Below are positions 45,757-59,000 of a stretch of DNA of 64,000 bases, in pieces (position 1 is the first letter of the stretch; each line of letters starts with the position of its first letter). Made by a program: the position numbers and the translations under genes. Source of the DNA: Megascapheus bottae (Eukaryota; Chordata; Mammalia; Rodentia; Geomyidae); contig JANJXV010000020.1 in the NCBI GenBank assembly GCA_024803745.1, forward strand, positions 23,982,777 to 24,046,776, given 5' to 3'. Below the pieces are notes generated by a model. That model made no database searches. It saw only the letters and a list, made by a program, of their open reading frames with translations, and was not told the DNA's origin.

Positions 45757-48700
45757 TTTGCTATCACCACATTTATTCAAACTGACATCACATGGCTTCT
45801 GTTAATATACACTGAGAAAAACACAGAATTCCCAAAAATGCATAGATTACAAAGAAACATCAGACAAACTCAAACTGAGGAATATTCCACAAAGAAACCA
45901 GTTTATCTTCAAAATGCCATGCTATTAAACACAGAGAAGCTGAAGAACTGCTGCTGCTCCACGCTGAAGGAAATAAAACCATCATGAAGTCTATCTTCAA
46001 TCAAATCCAGGACCCACAGACGACGTTCTGGGACCATCTGTAAAATCTGAGTATGGTCTGCAAATAGTTATCACTGCTGGTTTCCTAATTTTGAGGGTAC
46101 ATATTATGAGCATATAGAAGGGGACTTTTAAAAAAGAGTGACAGAGTGTACACCAAAATCAGAACACCATCAACACTTCCTGGTTCTGAGGGACTTGTGG
46201 ATTAGAACGGGCAACTTAGTCATAATTCAGTTACCTGTATGTAATTCATCATGAAAGGATTGGGGACAGAGAATAATGTCTTGTGCTACAATGAAATTCT
46301 CCGAGCAAAGAAAAAAGACCAAGATGAGCAGTAAATAAAGAGTCAAAGATATAGGCAATATAGAGCCTTCAATAATCAGAAAAAGCACTCAAAAAGGACA
46401 ATTATCTTGTCTGGGATAAGTTTGGGGCAGTAACCAAGGATAACATAAATGAGGGAAATAAAAGGAAGTGCTATCTTCTAAATGGCCTTTTCATTTCATT
46501 TGCCACTTGTTTCACTAAAAAAAGAACGATAGGGCTGTGGGTGTAGCTCTGTGGGAGAATGCTTGCCTAGCAAGCTCAAGATCTTAGGCTCAATCTCTAA
46601 CATGACAGAAAGAAAAAAATTAAAAAACAAACCAAAACTAACTCCAAATGCTATCCAGTAAGAAAAAAATGAACAAAATACATACATGCTACAACACAGG
46701 TGACCCTCAAAAAACATCCTGGTAGATAAAGTAAGACTTTATAAGACTTCATACTTTATGACTCTGTAAAAATGAAGCCATAAATATAAAATGTCCAGGA
46801 AGCCTAAACTACAGACAGAATAGTGACGGTCTATTACTGAGGGCTAAGAAGGGGGTTTAGAACTGTTCTCATCTGAGTTATTAACTAAGTTAACCTTCTC
46901 GGACATTTGGAATCTAAATAAATAGGGAAATGAAGAGATTTTTCTCTAGTCTCCTACCTTGTTTCCATTTCTTTACTGAAAAGGAACCTCAGTTTTCTAA
47001 CCTTTACTGCATTATTTTTATTATTATAAAGAGTAGGATGATATTCTTGACAATATTCAAGACCCAAAGCACCTATCTCACTGATAGTCTCCATTTTCCC
47101 ACATCATTTTGGCTTTTGTAACATATGCTATGGTAGTGGAAGATATGGAGTGATAGGAATTCACTCTTCCTAGTAGGTGTCAAATAATGATAAAGACATT
47201 ATCTTCTGAACTCAATCCTTTCAATACAGGTATACAGAGTGAAAAGTTGCTAATCCACCACTCTATCAGACAAATAAATGTTTTTTAATTTTAATTTTTT
47301 GAAATAACTACTTCTTTGAATATAACCTGTATATCTTTGGTCAAACTATTTTCTCACCAGCATCACATTTATATTCTTTTACTTATTTTCTCTCAGACCA
47401 TTTATAAAAAGTACTTCTGTTTTCATCATTCTCTGATTCTTTAAGTATTTCCAGAAAAAGTTTTCACATGAGGAGAGAGTAAACACAAATTCCAATACTT
47501 AATAAATTTATCTTGATAACATCAAAAACAAGTTTACACTTTAAATTGCATTATAAAAAATACATCAGTCTTCACATTAGTTTTACATGGAAATATATAA
47601 TTATTTGAATATTTAAATATAGCTTTTTTAAGCAAAACAAAAAGTGTTACTCAGAGCCCTAGTTACATAAATAATTTAAATGCACAATGCCAAACACACA
47701 CACACACATTTTACACAATATTGTCCACATACTGCATTTAACTCAGGACAATTACAATAAAAATCTATGCAAAATACTCAAAAGGACAAGATCAACAAAA
47801 TATTCATTATGGTTGTAATTTGACTTTTTACTATTGAAAGAATGCACTCTTGACTACACAAAATCACCAATTGTTTATCTAATCTGCAAAATAAGCCAAC
47901 ATTTATATAGACAAAGGGGCACATTGTGTATCCTACCAAAGTCTGAAAGTAATTCCAATTTAGTTTTAAATTATGTTTGTACAATTTCAAGTTTTCAAGC
48001 TTGCCTAAAATAAATGGGTTAAGAATGTGTAAGCCAGTCCAAAATGTCAATTTGGTAACGTAAATTGTAAATTACAACTTCTAATGTGTAAAAGATAATG
48101 TGTAAAAGATAATGACTTTTTTAATTTTAAATTTGACCACTTAAACTTTAAATGCTATCCTCTATACATGATATAGTCGTGGGAGATACGATTCCTCACA
48201 TTTATGTTGTGTTTTACTTTTTCCATGAACTGAAAGAACACAGAATGTACCTTAGATGATGTCATGTCCATGCCTGACATCAGTATCTGTAAACAGAATG
48301 TATATATTGACTGCTTGGTTAATTCCTAATCAGTAGGACAGAGCTTTCTTCCTAAATTAAAATCAGAAGATAGTTTGAAACTAGTGGCCCGCAATGGTGT
48401 TTTTTAAGAAATGAAATTGAAATAGGTTGGCATATAATGAGGCAAGGTTGAAGGAATGCTATACATGTCGCCTTTGTAACTAAGAACTACACATCTGCCC
48501 ACTTTTTTTTCCAATATGATCACTGTTTAAATTTAGAAGAAATTACAACATTATCACCATCATAACGTACCCACAAGTTAAATAATGGCCCCTGAAACAA
48601 AACCACAATTAAATTTCACTAATTCTAAGGTAACACATTTTTACCTCTGGAAACAAGACACATCTTAACACTGACTCTAATTTCAATAAAATATATAGTA

Positions 48701-49722
48701 CTTACGCAATATTGAGGAAATTCAAGTTTCCCCTTAACATCAATGACAGAAAAAGATCAGGGATCTTGGCTGAACAGGATAACGGGATGTACCTGTACCA
48801 GCTCAACTGACATCCCTAAATAAAGAGTTTGAATATGCTCAAGTTCCGTAGGCTTACACTGAATATCTTGCCGCTTTTTATCTGAATGACTGAAATCAAT
48901 TAGTTTAAGGTAAATTTTCAAATTATTTACTTTAAACTAGTCTCGGATGATCAATCAGATCAAGGTAAATTAACGTACAAGTACTGTTTTTCACTTGTAA
49001 GATGGACCTCCACTTAGGTTAGTAGTTTTATTCAATTGTTTGAAATGTTAGGCCATTTACTAATGACCATAACTAATGGCCTGTCCAAATGACATACTAC
49101 CAAGCCAATAATTTCAGTTCCAGCTATTAACATAATATGATAATGTGTAAGGTATCGAGATAAGGCCATAAAACTACCTGGATTCTCTTAATAAACCTTT
49201 ACCCTTTCGGTAAAAGGTAAAGATGTTTTAAAAAAAAAAGTCTAATCAGATCAGCAAAATTGTTTTCATCTTAAGATCTACTAATGCTAAAGGACGGGGT
49301 TTATTAGAAAAGACAAAAAAAGGGGGTGGGGATGGGGCTTATGTATGCCTATAGCCAAATAAGAAAAAATTCCAGTCTTACAGATCCAATTTCAATGAAG
49401 TAGAAAGAATTTTGGTATGTCTATAAAATCACCAGGCACTTTTACAGAACTAGATTAAAGACTGTAGTTTCTCATTCTCTGAAATGATTTTAAAAGAAAA
49501 ATTACATTTTTCTTCTGATCACGTAAGTCAATTATGCCAAAAAGTCAAGAATTATTTAAGTTCCTTTTTACTACTCATCCAGTTCAAATACTACATTGAC
49601 AATTCCAACTGGAACTTGTAGATTCTGAAGTATATATGTATTTGTCACAATTCTTAAAGAGATGGCATCAGTGAGTTTGTTATTGTCGTTCTTCCAATGG
49701 TATAGCTTGCTGGCAGAAGATT
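45757..49722 (-). other. ZDBF2: Probable ZDBF2 3' untranslated region
   Basis: About 4 kb directly downstream of the ZDBF2 stop. AT-rich, with no SINE or L1 apart from one ID copy, unlike the dense repeats on either side. Poly(A) signals on the - strand (AATAAA) are found at about 49,027, 47,015 and 45,771; the last is followed by a GTGGTGATAG-type downstream element and fits the end of the repeat-poor block. The extent is inferred from repeat depletion, not from transcript data. Confidence 0.4.
46528..46612 (+). mobile_element. ID SINE monomer
   Basis: GGGCTGTGGGTGTAGCTCTG, GCTTGCCTAGCAAGCTCAAG, GGCTCAATCTC; a plain ID element without the shared right half. Confidence 0.75.
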
Positions 49723-49723
49723 A
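49680..49723 (-). CDS. ZDBF2: Possible terminal coding exon of ZDBF2
   Basis: The big exon ends at 50,028 in GAG followed by GTAAAG, a good splice-donor match. About 300 bp further on is a strong acceptor: a T-rich tract and TAG ending at 49,724. A second acceptor (CCAG) ends at 49,710. Joining to the second would add QAIPLEERQ and a stop at 49,680-49,682; joining to the first gives an immediate TAA. Without splicing the protein ends in VK at 50,019. All options differ by at most nine residues. Confidence 0.35.
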
Positions 49724-50018
49724 CTAAAAAAAAAGAACAAAACATGATGTAAGGGACAAATTTCAATATACTGAGCTAAATTACAATATGACAAATTAAG
49801 ATGAAAATCTACAAAAAATGAACATAAGTTGCTTCGTGAATCTAAAAAAAGGACTCTAAACACTAATTTTAAATGAATATAAAATTTCTAATCTATAGAG
49901 AAATAGTTTAAGTTCAGTTTTCCCAGTCATGTTAGGAAAACTATGTGCACTAATGTTCAAAATGTGTTTCAATTAAAGTGTTCAATTCTCAACTAGCTGA
50001 GACACACACACAAAAATC

Positions 50019-53000
50019 CTACTTTACCTCATTGCTTCTCAGTTTGCTCGTGAGCCGTGTTACCATTCTCACTCCATTTGGTACAGAACATGAACTTCTC
50101 AAAGCATATTCTCTAATAGGGGCAGACTTCTTCTTTCGATGGTATTTTTTCCTATACTTCTTTCTTGCTGGAACACCAGAAGGATGGTGGATGGATTTCT
50201 TTGGAGAAAGACGTGAAATAGCTCTTAAGCGTTTTCCAACACCAACTGGTAGAAGTGAGGCGCTCAAAAACAGTTCAGTTGCTTTCTTCATCTCCTTTAC
50301 CCTGTTAGCAACAAACATTTTCTTCTTAAGATAGGTTCCAAGAACATTGCCCCTTCGTTGGAAACGACGGCGAATGAAAACAGGGTATTTTAAAAAATAC
50401 TTTCTAATAAGATAATTGGCTTTCATCTGAACTCGCACCGACAGTCTTGCCGAAGCTAGTCTAAACTTTTGTCGGAGAATAACTGCTTCAGAAGCACTCT
50501 TGAAAAAGTGTGGCTTATCATCTGTTGTCATCTTTGCTTTTGGAACCTTCTTTTTACTTTTGCTGTCAAAAAGTTCATTTCTCATTGGTTTGGAAGCCAT
50601 TTTTGCAACATCAGGCCTTAAAGGAGTTGGCTGGCAATTACTATCATTTAGAACTGTGCTAGTGCTGGCAGCTTCTGAATCTTCTACAAGTGTTGAAGAT
50701 TTAGTGGTCCGATAACGTGACCTTAATTCATATCTTGCTGGTACTGTGGATGAAGCAAGATTTCGTTTACCACCATTCTTTCTTATACTGGCGTTCCAGT
50801 TATGCCCATTACGTCCAGCCTTAACCCTCTTACGCCTGCCAGAGTTTGGTACTTTTAGGTTCTGTGGAGAATTAGTTGCAGTTTTCTTAGGCAATGGGTC
50901 CTTGGGGCTATTCTGTTTACACCCAGTATTGTAACTATACGGCTTCGTTTTAGGTGAGTTGAAGGATTCATCTTCCATCCGTTTAGTACTTGCAGAAGAG
51001 ACACAGATTAAGGAATTTGGCTCTACAACTTTAAATTCTAGTGTAGGAAATACAAAAGCTCTGCTTTTGGGCTTTTGTTCTTCAGCACTGTCACTCTGTA
51101 CATTCATTCTTTTCGGTGGTTCTTCCTCTGGTCTGTTTATTTTTCTTTTCTTCAGTGGGTAGTTTTTATAATTGATTTCCACTCCACAGCTCACTTTCGC
51201 CATTTGGCTCTGAGAAGCCACATTCTCACTTTGCTTAGGAAGTTCCTCTGCTAGAGAATGTTGCTGTGCTTTATTTGAAGCCTCTGAAATGCCATCATTT
51301 CCTGCAATCCTACCTTCAATATTTTCACGATCCGACTGAGCCGGAACTGATACAGTGTCTTGATTAAACTCGGGCCAGGTACCGTTTTCCTCTTCATTTA
51401 AAAAAGCTTCATCAGTCTTAGAATTATCATCAAAATAGCAGCGGAAACGACCTTCCTTAAATTCCTTCACAAGCGTATTAATTTTCATGTCATCTTCCTT
51501 CATTATCTGAGACCATGTCTTACCCACAAATGAAGGTGGGACATGAGGCGAGGCTTCAAGAACTGGTTCATTTGGATTTTCTTTTACATTCCTTCCCAGG
51601 TCCCTTCCAGAATCAACTCCGGAAGTAGAGCAAGATTGGGTATCATGGATTCTTTCTCTCCGGTAGAAAGCTATTTTCTTCCGCTTCTTTCCAGCATCAA
51701 TCTGAGGAACATAGCTTGGTTGGCAAGCTATAGGAGCAGAGCCTGGACGGAAATAACGAGTATTTTCTCTCAGGTCAAAAGTTACTTTCTTCCGGCCCCT
51801 TCCAGAATCAACCTCACAAGCATAGCTTGGTTGGCAATCAATAGGAATAGAGCCTGGATGGAAATAATGAGTATTTTCTCTCAGGTCAAAAGGTATGTTC
51901 TTCTGGCTCTTTCCAGAATCAACCCAAGGAACACAGCGTGACTGGCAATCAATGGGGGCAGAGTTTGCCTGGGAATCACGGTCTCTCGGGTTAAGAGTTA
52001 TCTTCTTCCGCCTCTTTCCAGAACCAACCTGAGGAACATAGTTTGATTGGTAATCATAAGAGGCAGAGCTTGATTGAGTGTCATGGGTATTTTCTCTCGG
52101 GCCAAAAGTTGCCCTTTTCCGTTTCTTTACAGAACTAAGCTTGGGAGCACAGCTTGACTGGGAATCATTATCTTCTTTCTGATCAGAAGTTACTCTCTTG
52201 CGACGGCGTGTTTTCTTAACAGATTCTTGATGCTTGCCAGGATTAGACTGAAGAGAGACATCACCTTGAAAATCTTTCTGAGAATCACTCATACTTCCCA
52301 GGTCAGCATGTTCTGACGTTGAAGGATCATTACTAGACATAGGTTGACTAGCTGACACAGTAGAGACAGCCCCATCTGGTACAGGATCACTATCTTTCAG
52401 GTCAGTTTTCTGCAGTTGATTACTTACTGCCTGAGAAGTATCTTCCAAATTAAAATCTCCTTTAGGATCATCACGGCTCTTGTCTTCTGAGTCAACACGG
52501 TTTTGATCAGGTCCTTGTGGCTGGACAGTCACAGACTTGGGGGTAGCAACATTAAAATTTAGTTCATAACCACAAGACTGACATGTAGAGTCTCCCAGAA
52601 TAATATAGTCATTGTTCCGGTTAATTATTCTGAAACTCTTTTTGGATGGGTTTGTCATTGACTGAAGAAAGGTAGTAGGATCATATTTTATTTCAAAACC
52701 ACAAAAGTCACACTTCAGACTTCCTACAATAGGAGAATCTGTACTGCTAGTTTCTGTAGAAGTCACCTGAGGTGGTTCATTTGCTACCTCAAGAGGGGCA
52801 TTAGAATCAGAAATTACTTCACGATCATAATCACTGTCACTGGCCGCTACATCTACAATCACCACTTGTGGAGAATCTGTTTCACTATCTGATGTTTGAC
52901 CTTGATTAACTACTATTTGAAAAGATACATCAGAGTCATATATAATTTCAGAGTCACTAGATTCACTGGACTTTTCTTCCATGCCAAGAAGCTCTTTCTT

Positions 53001-56000
53001 CTGAAGGCCTGTTTCTTGGCAAACCACTTGAGGTGGGTCAATTTCTGACTCCTGGTGAAGATCAGAATCATACCTTATTTCAGAACAACCAGGATCATAG
53101 TTCTCATTTTCTGGATCATTACGATCCTCCCTTTCCAAGCTTATTTCTTTCACAGATTCATCCTCCACAGACTGTTCCACCACAATCTCAACAGGTATAT
53201 CAGAATCAGAACTTGCCTCAACATCCACTAGTCTATAGCTCTTATCTTCCAGGTAAATATGGTCTTCCTTCAGATTCATTTCATTGGCAGTACTGTGAAA
53301 CTGTCCACCTTCTGAATGACAAGGATCACTGGAATCAAAACTTATTTCAGGATCACTGCTCTTATCTTCCAAACTGGAATGCTCCACTTGCACAACTGGT
53401 GGTGGTTGAACCACTGAGTGAAGAGGGCTATTTGAAACATGAAATACTTCAGAACCATCTGGTTCATAGCCCACATTATCACTCAGGATATTTACTTCTT
53501 CAATCGGCTCTTGGATTTCGTTAGTCACAGACAGAAGTTCATCAGAATCAGTATTCATTATGGGGTTACCAGGTTGGACAGTCTTGTCTTCAAAGTCAAC
53601 ATGCTCTTCCCAATGGCTGTCCTCCTGAAATTCTTCAATTTGTTCAGCCACTGAAGGATGAGCATCACTGGAATCATAGCTTACTTCAGGACCACAAGAA
53701 TCACTGCTCCCAACTTCCAAACTGGAATGGTCCTCTGGCAGTATTTGTGGTGGCTGAATTACTGAGTGAAGCGGGGTATCTAAAGCAAAAATTGCTCCAG
53801 AAGTAGAGGGTCTACATTCCTCATCATCCAGATAATTATGTCTCTTTTTTAGGAGCTTTAGATCTTGAATCGGTGCTTGAATCTCACCAGTTACAGAGTG
53901 AGGATGTTCATCAGAATCAGAATTTATTTTGGAGTCATTAGGTTTGTCAGTCTTATCTTCTTGGCTTGTCTTCTGAGCTACATCAGTTTCTTCAGCCACT
54001 GAATAACAAGGATCATTGGAATCAGAACTTTCTTCAGGACCATAAGGATCACTGCTTCCAACTTCCAAACTGGAATGTTCTTCTTGCAAAATCTGTGGAG
54101 GTTGAATAACTGAGCAAAAAGGGATATGTGAAACATGAGTCATTCCAGAACCACCTGGTTCACAGACACTATCATCCAGGGAAGCATATCCCTCTGTGAG
54201 ATGATCTACTTCTTCAGTAGAAGAAAATTCTTCTGGAATTTTATTAGTCACAGATTGAAGAGGTTTATCAGAATCATTATTTATATCTGAGCCAGCTGGT
54301 TCAAGAACCTTATCTTTCAAGTCAATGCGTTCTTGCCAATGACTGGCCTCTGGAACTACTTCGATTTGGCCAATCACTGAATGACAAGGACGACTGGAAT
54401 CAAAACTTATTTCAGGACCACGAGGTTCACTGCTCTTATCTTCCAAACTGGAATGCTCCACTTGCACAACTGGTGGTGGTTGAATCACTGAGTGAAGAGA
54501 GCTACTTGAAACATGAAATACTTTAGAACCATCTGGTTCATAGCCCATATTATCACTCAGGATATTTACTTCTTCAATCGGCTCTTGGATTTCGTTAGTC
54601 ACAGACAGAAGTTCATCAGAATCAGTATTCATTATGGGGTCACCAGGTTGGACAGTCTTGTCTTCAAAGTCAACACGGTCTTCCCAGTGGCTGTCCTCCT
54701 GAGATTCTTCAATTTGTTCAGCCACTGAAGGACAAGCATCACTGGAATCAGAGCTTACTTCAGGACCACAAGAATCACTGCTCCCAACTTCCAAACTGGA
54801 ATGGTCTTCTTGCAAAATTCGTGATGGTCGAATCACTGAGCAAAAAGGGGTGCCTGAAACGTAAGTTATTCCAGAAACATGTTGTTTATAGTTCTTATCA
54901 TCCAAACAAACAGATCTCGCCTTCACAATTCTTTCTTGAATAGGCTCTTGAGTTGAATTAGCTGTAGGCAGAAGAGGTTCATCAGAGTCAGGATTTGCTT
55001 TGGAGTCACTGGTTTGGACAGTCTTATCTTTCAAGCCATTACGTTCTTTCCAGTGACTGGTCTCCTCATGTACTTCAGTTTGGCCAGCCATTGAATGACA
55101 AGGATCACGGGAACCAGAACTTATTTCAGGACCACAAGGATCACTGCTCTTAACTTCCAAACTGGAATGCTCCTTTTGCAAAATCTGTAGTGGCTGAATC
55201 ACGGAGCAATAAAGGATTTTTGAGGCATAAATTGCTCCAGAACCATGCGGTTCATAGTCCTTATCATCCAGGCGAGTAGCAGGTCCCTTCTTCAGAAGAT
55301 TTACTTCTTTAATGGGCTCTTGGATTTGATTAGTCACAGACTGAAGTTCATCAGAATCAGAATTTATTTTGGAGTCACTAGGTTGGACAGTCTTATTTTC
55401 CAAGTCAATGCGTTCTTCACAATGGTTGTTGTCCTGAACTACTTCAGCTTGGCTGGTCATTGGATGACAAAGATCACTGGAATCAGAACGTACTTCAGGA
55501 TTACAAGGATCACTATTTCCCAAACTGGAAGGCTCCTCCCGTAAAATTTGTGGTGGTCGAATCACTGACCAAAAAGGGATGTGTGAAAGATTAATTGCTC
55601 CAGAACTACCCGGGTCAAAGCTCTGATCACCCAGGCGAATATGTGTCTCTCTCAGAAGATTTGCTTCTTTAATAGTCTCTTCAATTTTATCTGTCACAGA
55701 CTGAAGAATTCCATTAGGATCAAAATTTATTTTGCAGTCATTAGGCTGGACAACCTTATCTTCTTCAGCATGCTCTTTACAACAGTTAGTCTCTTGAACT
55801 ACATCAGTTTGGGAAGCCACTGAACGAAGGACATTAGAATCATACATAATTTTGAAATTCTTAGGTTCATCCTTTTTACCTTCCAAATCAACATCTTCAT
55901 CCGTCCAAAAATCTGAATCTCTACTCTCTTCACTGTACTGGACAACCATTGACTGAAAAGAGTCATCTGACTCAAAACTTACTTCTGAACCACCAAAAGA

Positions 56001-59000
56001 CTGACTGTCCTCATCTTGTGGCTCAATGTGCTCTGGTACCAAAATAGCTACTTCAGGCTGACCAACTACTGACTGGTTTGGGAAGTCAGAAGCCAAACTA
56101 GCTTCTAAGTACATCTGGCCTTTGTTCTCAAAGTTGATTTGTCTAATAGTTATATCAGGTTGACCAGCTACAGGTTGAAAAGAAGCATCAGAATCATGTA
56201 TTACTTCTGAACCTTCAGGTTCATCAGTCTTATTTTCCAGTCCAATGTCTTCCTTCCACAGTTCTATTTCGGGAGCCATCTTGTGATGTGTTCTGTTTTT
56301 GCTTTGCATTTCAACATGGTTTTCCTTTGAAAAGGTATGCTGAGTTTGGTCTAGAACTGAATCAAGACAGGTATCAATATTTGAATGAGCTTCAAAACCT
56401 CTGAGTTGAATACTTTCATCTTCTGGATCAACATGACCCTCCTTCAAAACAGCTAGTTGAGGCTTTTTAGTCATTAAGTGAGGAAGGACATTAGAATTCA
56501 AGGTTAGTTCAGAAGCACCAAGGTTATCATTATCTTCTAGAATATGCTTCGTCTTTTTCTTAGCTTTTTTCCCAGCACCTTGAGATTCTGTCAGTGGATA
56601 ATGAGGAACATCAGAATCTAAATTTAACTCAGCACTTTTATTTTGTAATTCGGCATGCTGTTGTTTTGGAAAGCAAGTATTTTCAACAATTACTTGAGGT
56701 TTGCGAATAACTGATGGTTTAGCGATCTCAGAACCAAATCTTGTTTCAGAAACAAAATCATTACTCTTAGTTCCTAAGTATATGTGTTCGGTCTTCTTCT
56801 GAAAGTTTATATCTTTGATAGGATTTCCAGAATGTCCAGGCTTAGAATTTAAAAAATCATAATTCAAATTTAATGCAGAGTCAGCAGACTCATTTTTCTC
56901 ACGGACTTGTTCTTCTTTAAGAGAATTTAATTTTTTAACATATAATTCTGGAGAATTAATCACTGAATGAAGAGGGGCATGAGAATCTAAATTTATTTCA
57001 CAATCAATGGATGTATCATTCTTCCTTTCCAAGTATATACATTCTTCATCCTGAATGACTACTTCAACAGCTACTTCAGGTAGATCATTTCCTGAATGAA
57101 GAGGAATATCAGAATCAAAAATTATTGCAGAAACACAAGATTCATCGTTTATTTTCTAGATTAATAGGTTCCTCCTCCTCTTCAAATCCGTCAATTACTG
57201 AGCAATTAGGGATATCAGAATCAAAAGTTATGCCAGAACTACTTGGCTCACAGCTCTCATCTTCCAGGCTAAAGCCATCTTCTTTTAGTCTTTCAAAATC
57301 CAGCTGACTGCTCAATAACTGACAGAAGAGGGGAATCGGAATCAAATGTCAACTCAGAACTGGAGCACCCATAGCTCTTCATTTCCACGTCGACATTTAA
57401 CTCTAAGATTTGCTTCACCCAAAGCCCCTTCAGGTTGATCATTAGCTGACTGATAAAATCATCAGACTCAGTACTTAGATTAGCAATTCTATATTGAATA
57501 CGCTTACTCTTTAGGCCAATATTTACATTCTGAGGGTTTACTTCTTTAACTGCTACTTGAGATTGATCAGCCACTAATTGAGCATCAGCATGAAAACCCA
57601 TTTCAGGACCATGAGACTCACAGTTCATATCCACAAGGCCAGCCTTCTTCTTTTTCAGAAGATTTATCTCTTCATCTCTCTGGGGTTCATCATCCACTGT
57701 CTCAAGATGTGCTTTAGCACTAGTGGGTTTGCATTTCTTATTTTTTAATTGGACAGATCTGGCTTTCAGATTTCTTCCTCTGACAGTCATTTGGAGATGG
57801 TCCTGAGAAGTATCACTATCAGAACTTTCAGAATTACTAGAACCATAGCTCTCATCAACTAAACTAATTCGAACCTTCTTCTTACGCTTTATTTCTGTGA
57901 CAACTACCGGGGGTTCTTCAAGTGAGGGATCATTGTTTTCATCAGAGCTGGTAGATCCATAGCTCGGATCAACCAACTGAACTCGTGCCTTATTTACTAC
58001 TTGTACAGAATTTGGGGAGTGCTCATTAATTGTCTGAAGGGAGTTGCCCCTACAATAAAAATTCATTTCAGAGCCACTGGAATCATAGCTTTCATCAACT
58101 AAGCTAATACGCTTTTTATTCTGAGGATTTACTTCTTTAACAGTCACTTGAGACTGACTGGTAACTACCTTAACAGAATTAGTGCAATCATCAACTGAAG
58201 CTGTTTTAGGAATGCCGGATTTATTACTCTCATCCTGTAAATTAGCAGTTATTTCCTTTGAAACATTTATGTCTTTAGTGGCCAGATTAGATAGAGTGGT
58301 CAGTGAATGACCAGAGGAACCACAATCATTTATTTGAAAACCTCTAGATTCAGAGTTCTCATCTTCTTGGCCAACTACTACTACTACTTCTTTTTCTTCC
58401 TCTTTTCCTTCTTGTTTTACTTCTTCTTCTTCTTCTTTTTCTTCATCTTCTTCTTCTTCCTCGTTTTCTTCTTCTCCTGCTGCTGCTTCATCATCTTCTT
58501 CTTTGCAAGGCTCTAAGCCTTTTTCAGCATCTTGGGATTTGTCAGAAGTTGATTGAAGAAAGACATGATCCAAGTTGTCTTCAGAACTCACCGAGCTCTC
58601 TTCTTCCAAAGCATCTGGCTTGTTAAAAGCCAACTGCCTTTCTTCTTGATAATAACTCATCCATTGTGAGGAAAAGGACTCCTCCCAATGCTTTGGAATG
58701 ACATATTCAGATATTTCTTCATCTAAAGGCATGTTTGGTTTATTCGGCCTTATCACTGAGCTACCTACAAATTCAGCTTCTGTAAAACTCTCATTGTTAG
58801 TAGGTTGACGGAATTCATAAACAGGTGTTGAAGTTTCCCCCCTAGCTCTTACACTCATCTGAGAAAGCAATTTATCTATATCTATACACACAGTTTGCTT
58901 ATTTGTTTCTTTAGGTTTCTCCTGTGTATCTGAAGACAAAGGGCTGCTAGAAGCCCCACCGAGCTCTCTAAAGTATTGGTCAAATTGATGTGTGTCATCA

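Noticed and set aside
53033..55823. Open frames on the + strand opposite ZDBF2, including near-identical pairs
   Set aside because: Antisense shadows of the ZDBF2 repeats; their similarity only reflects the 1,074-bp duplication.
57142..57310. A short intron explaining the ZDBF2 frame change
   Set aside because: The interval reads as normal repeat-unit coding sequence, and no good GT donor is present. The only acceptor-like AG (57,156) lacks a pyrimidine tract.
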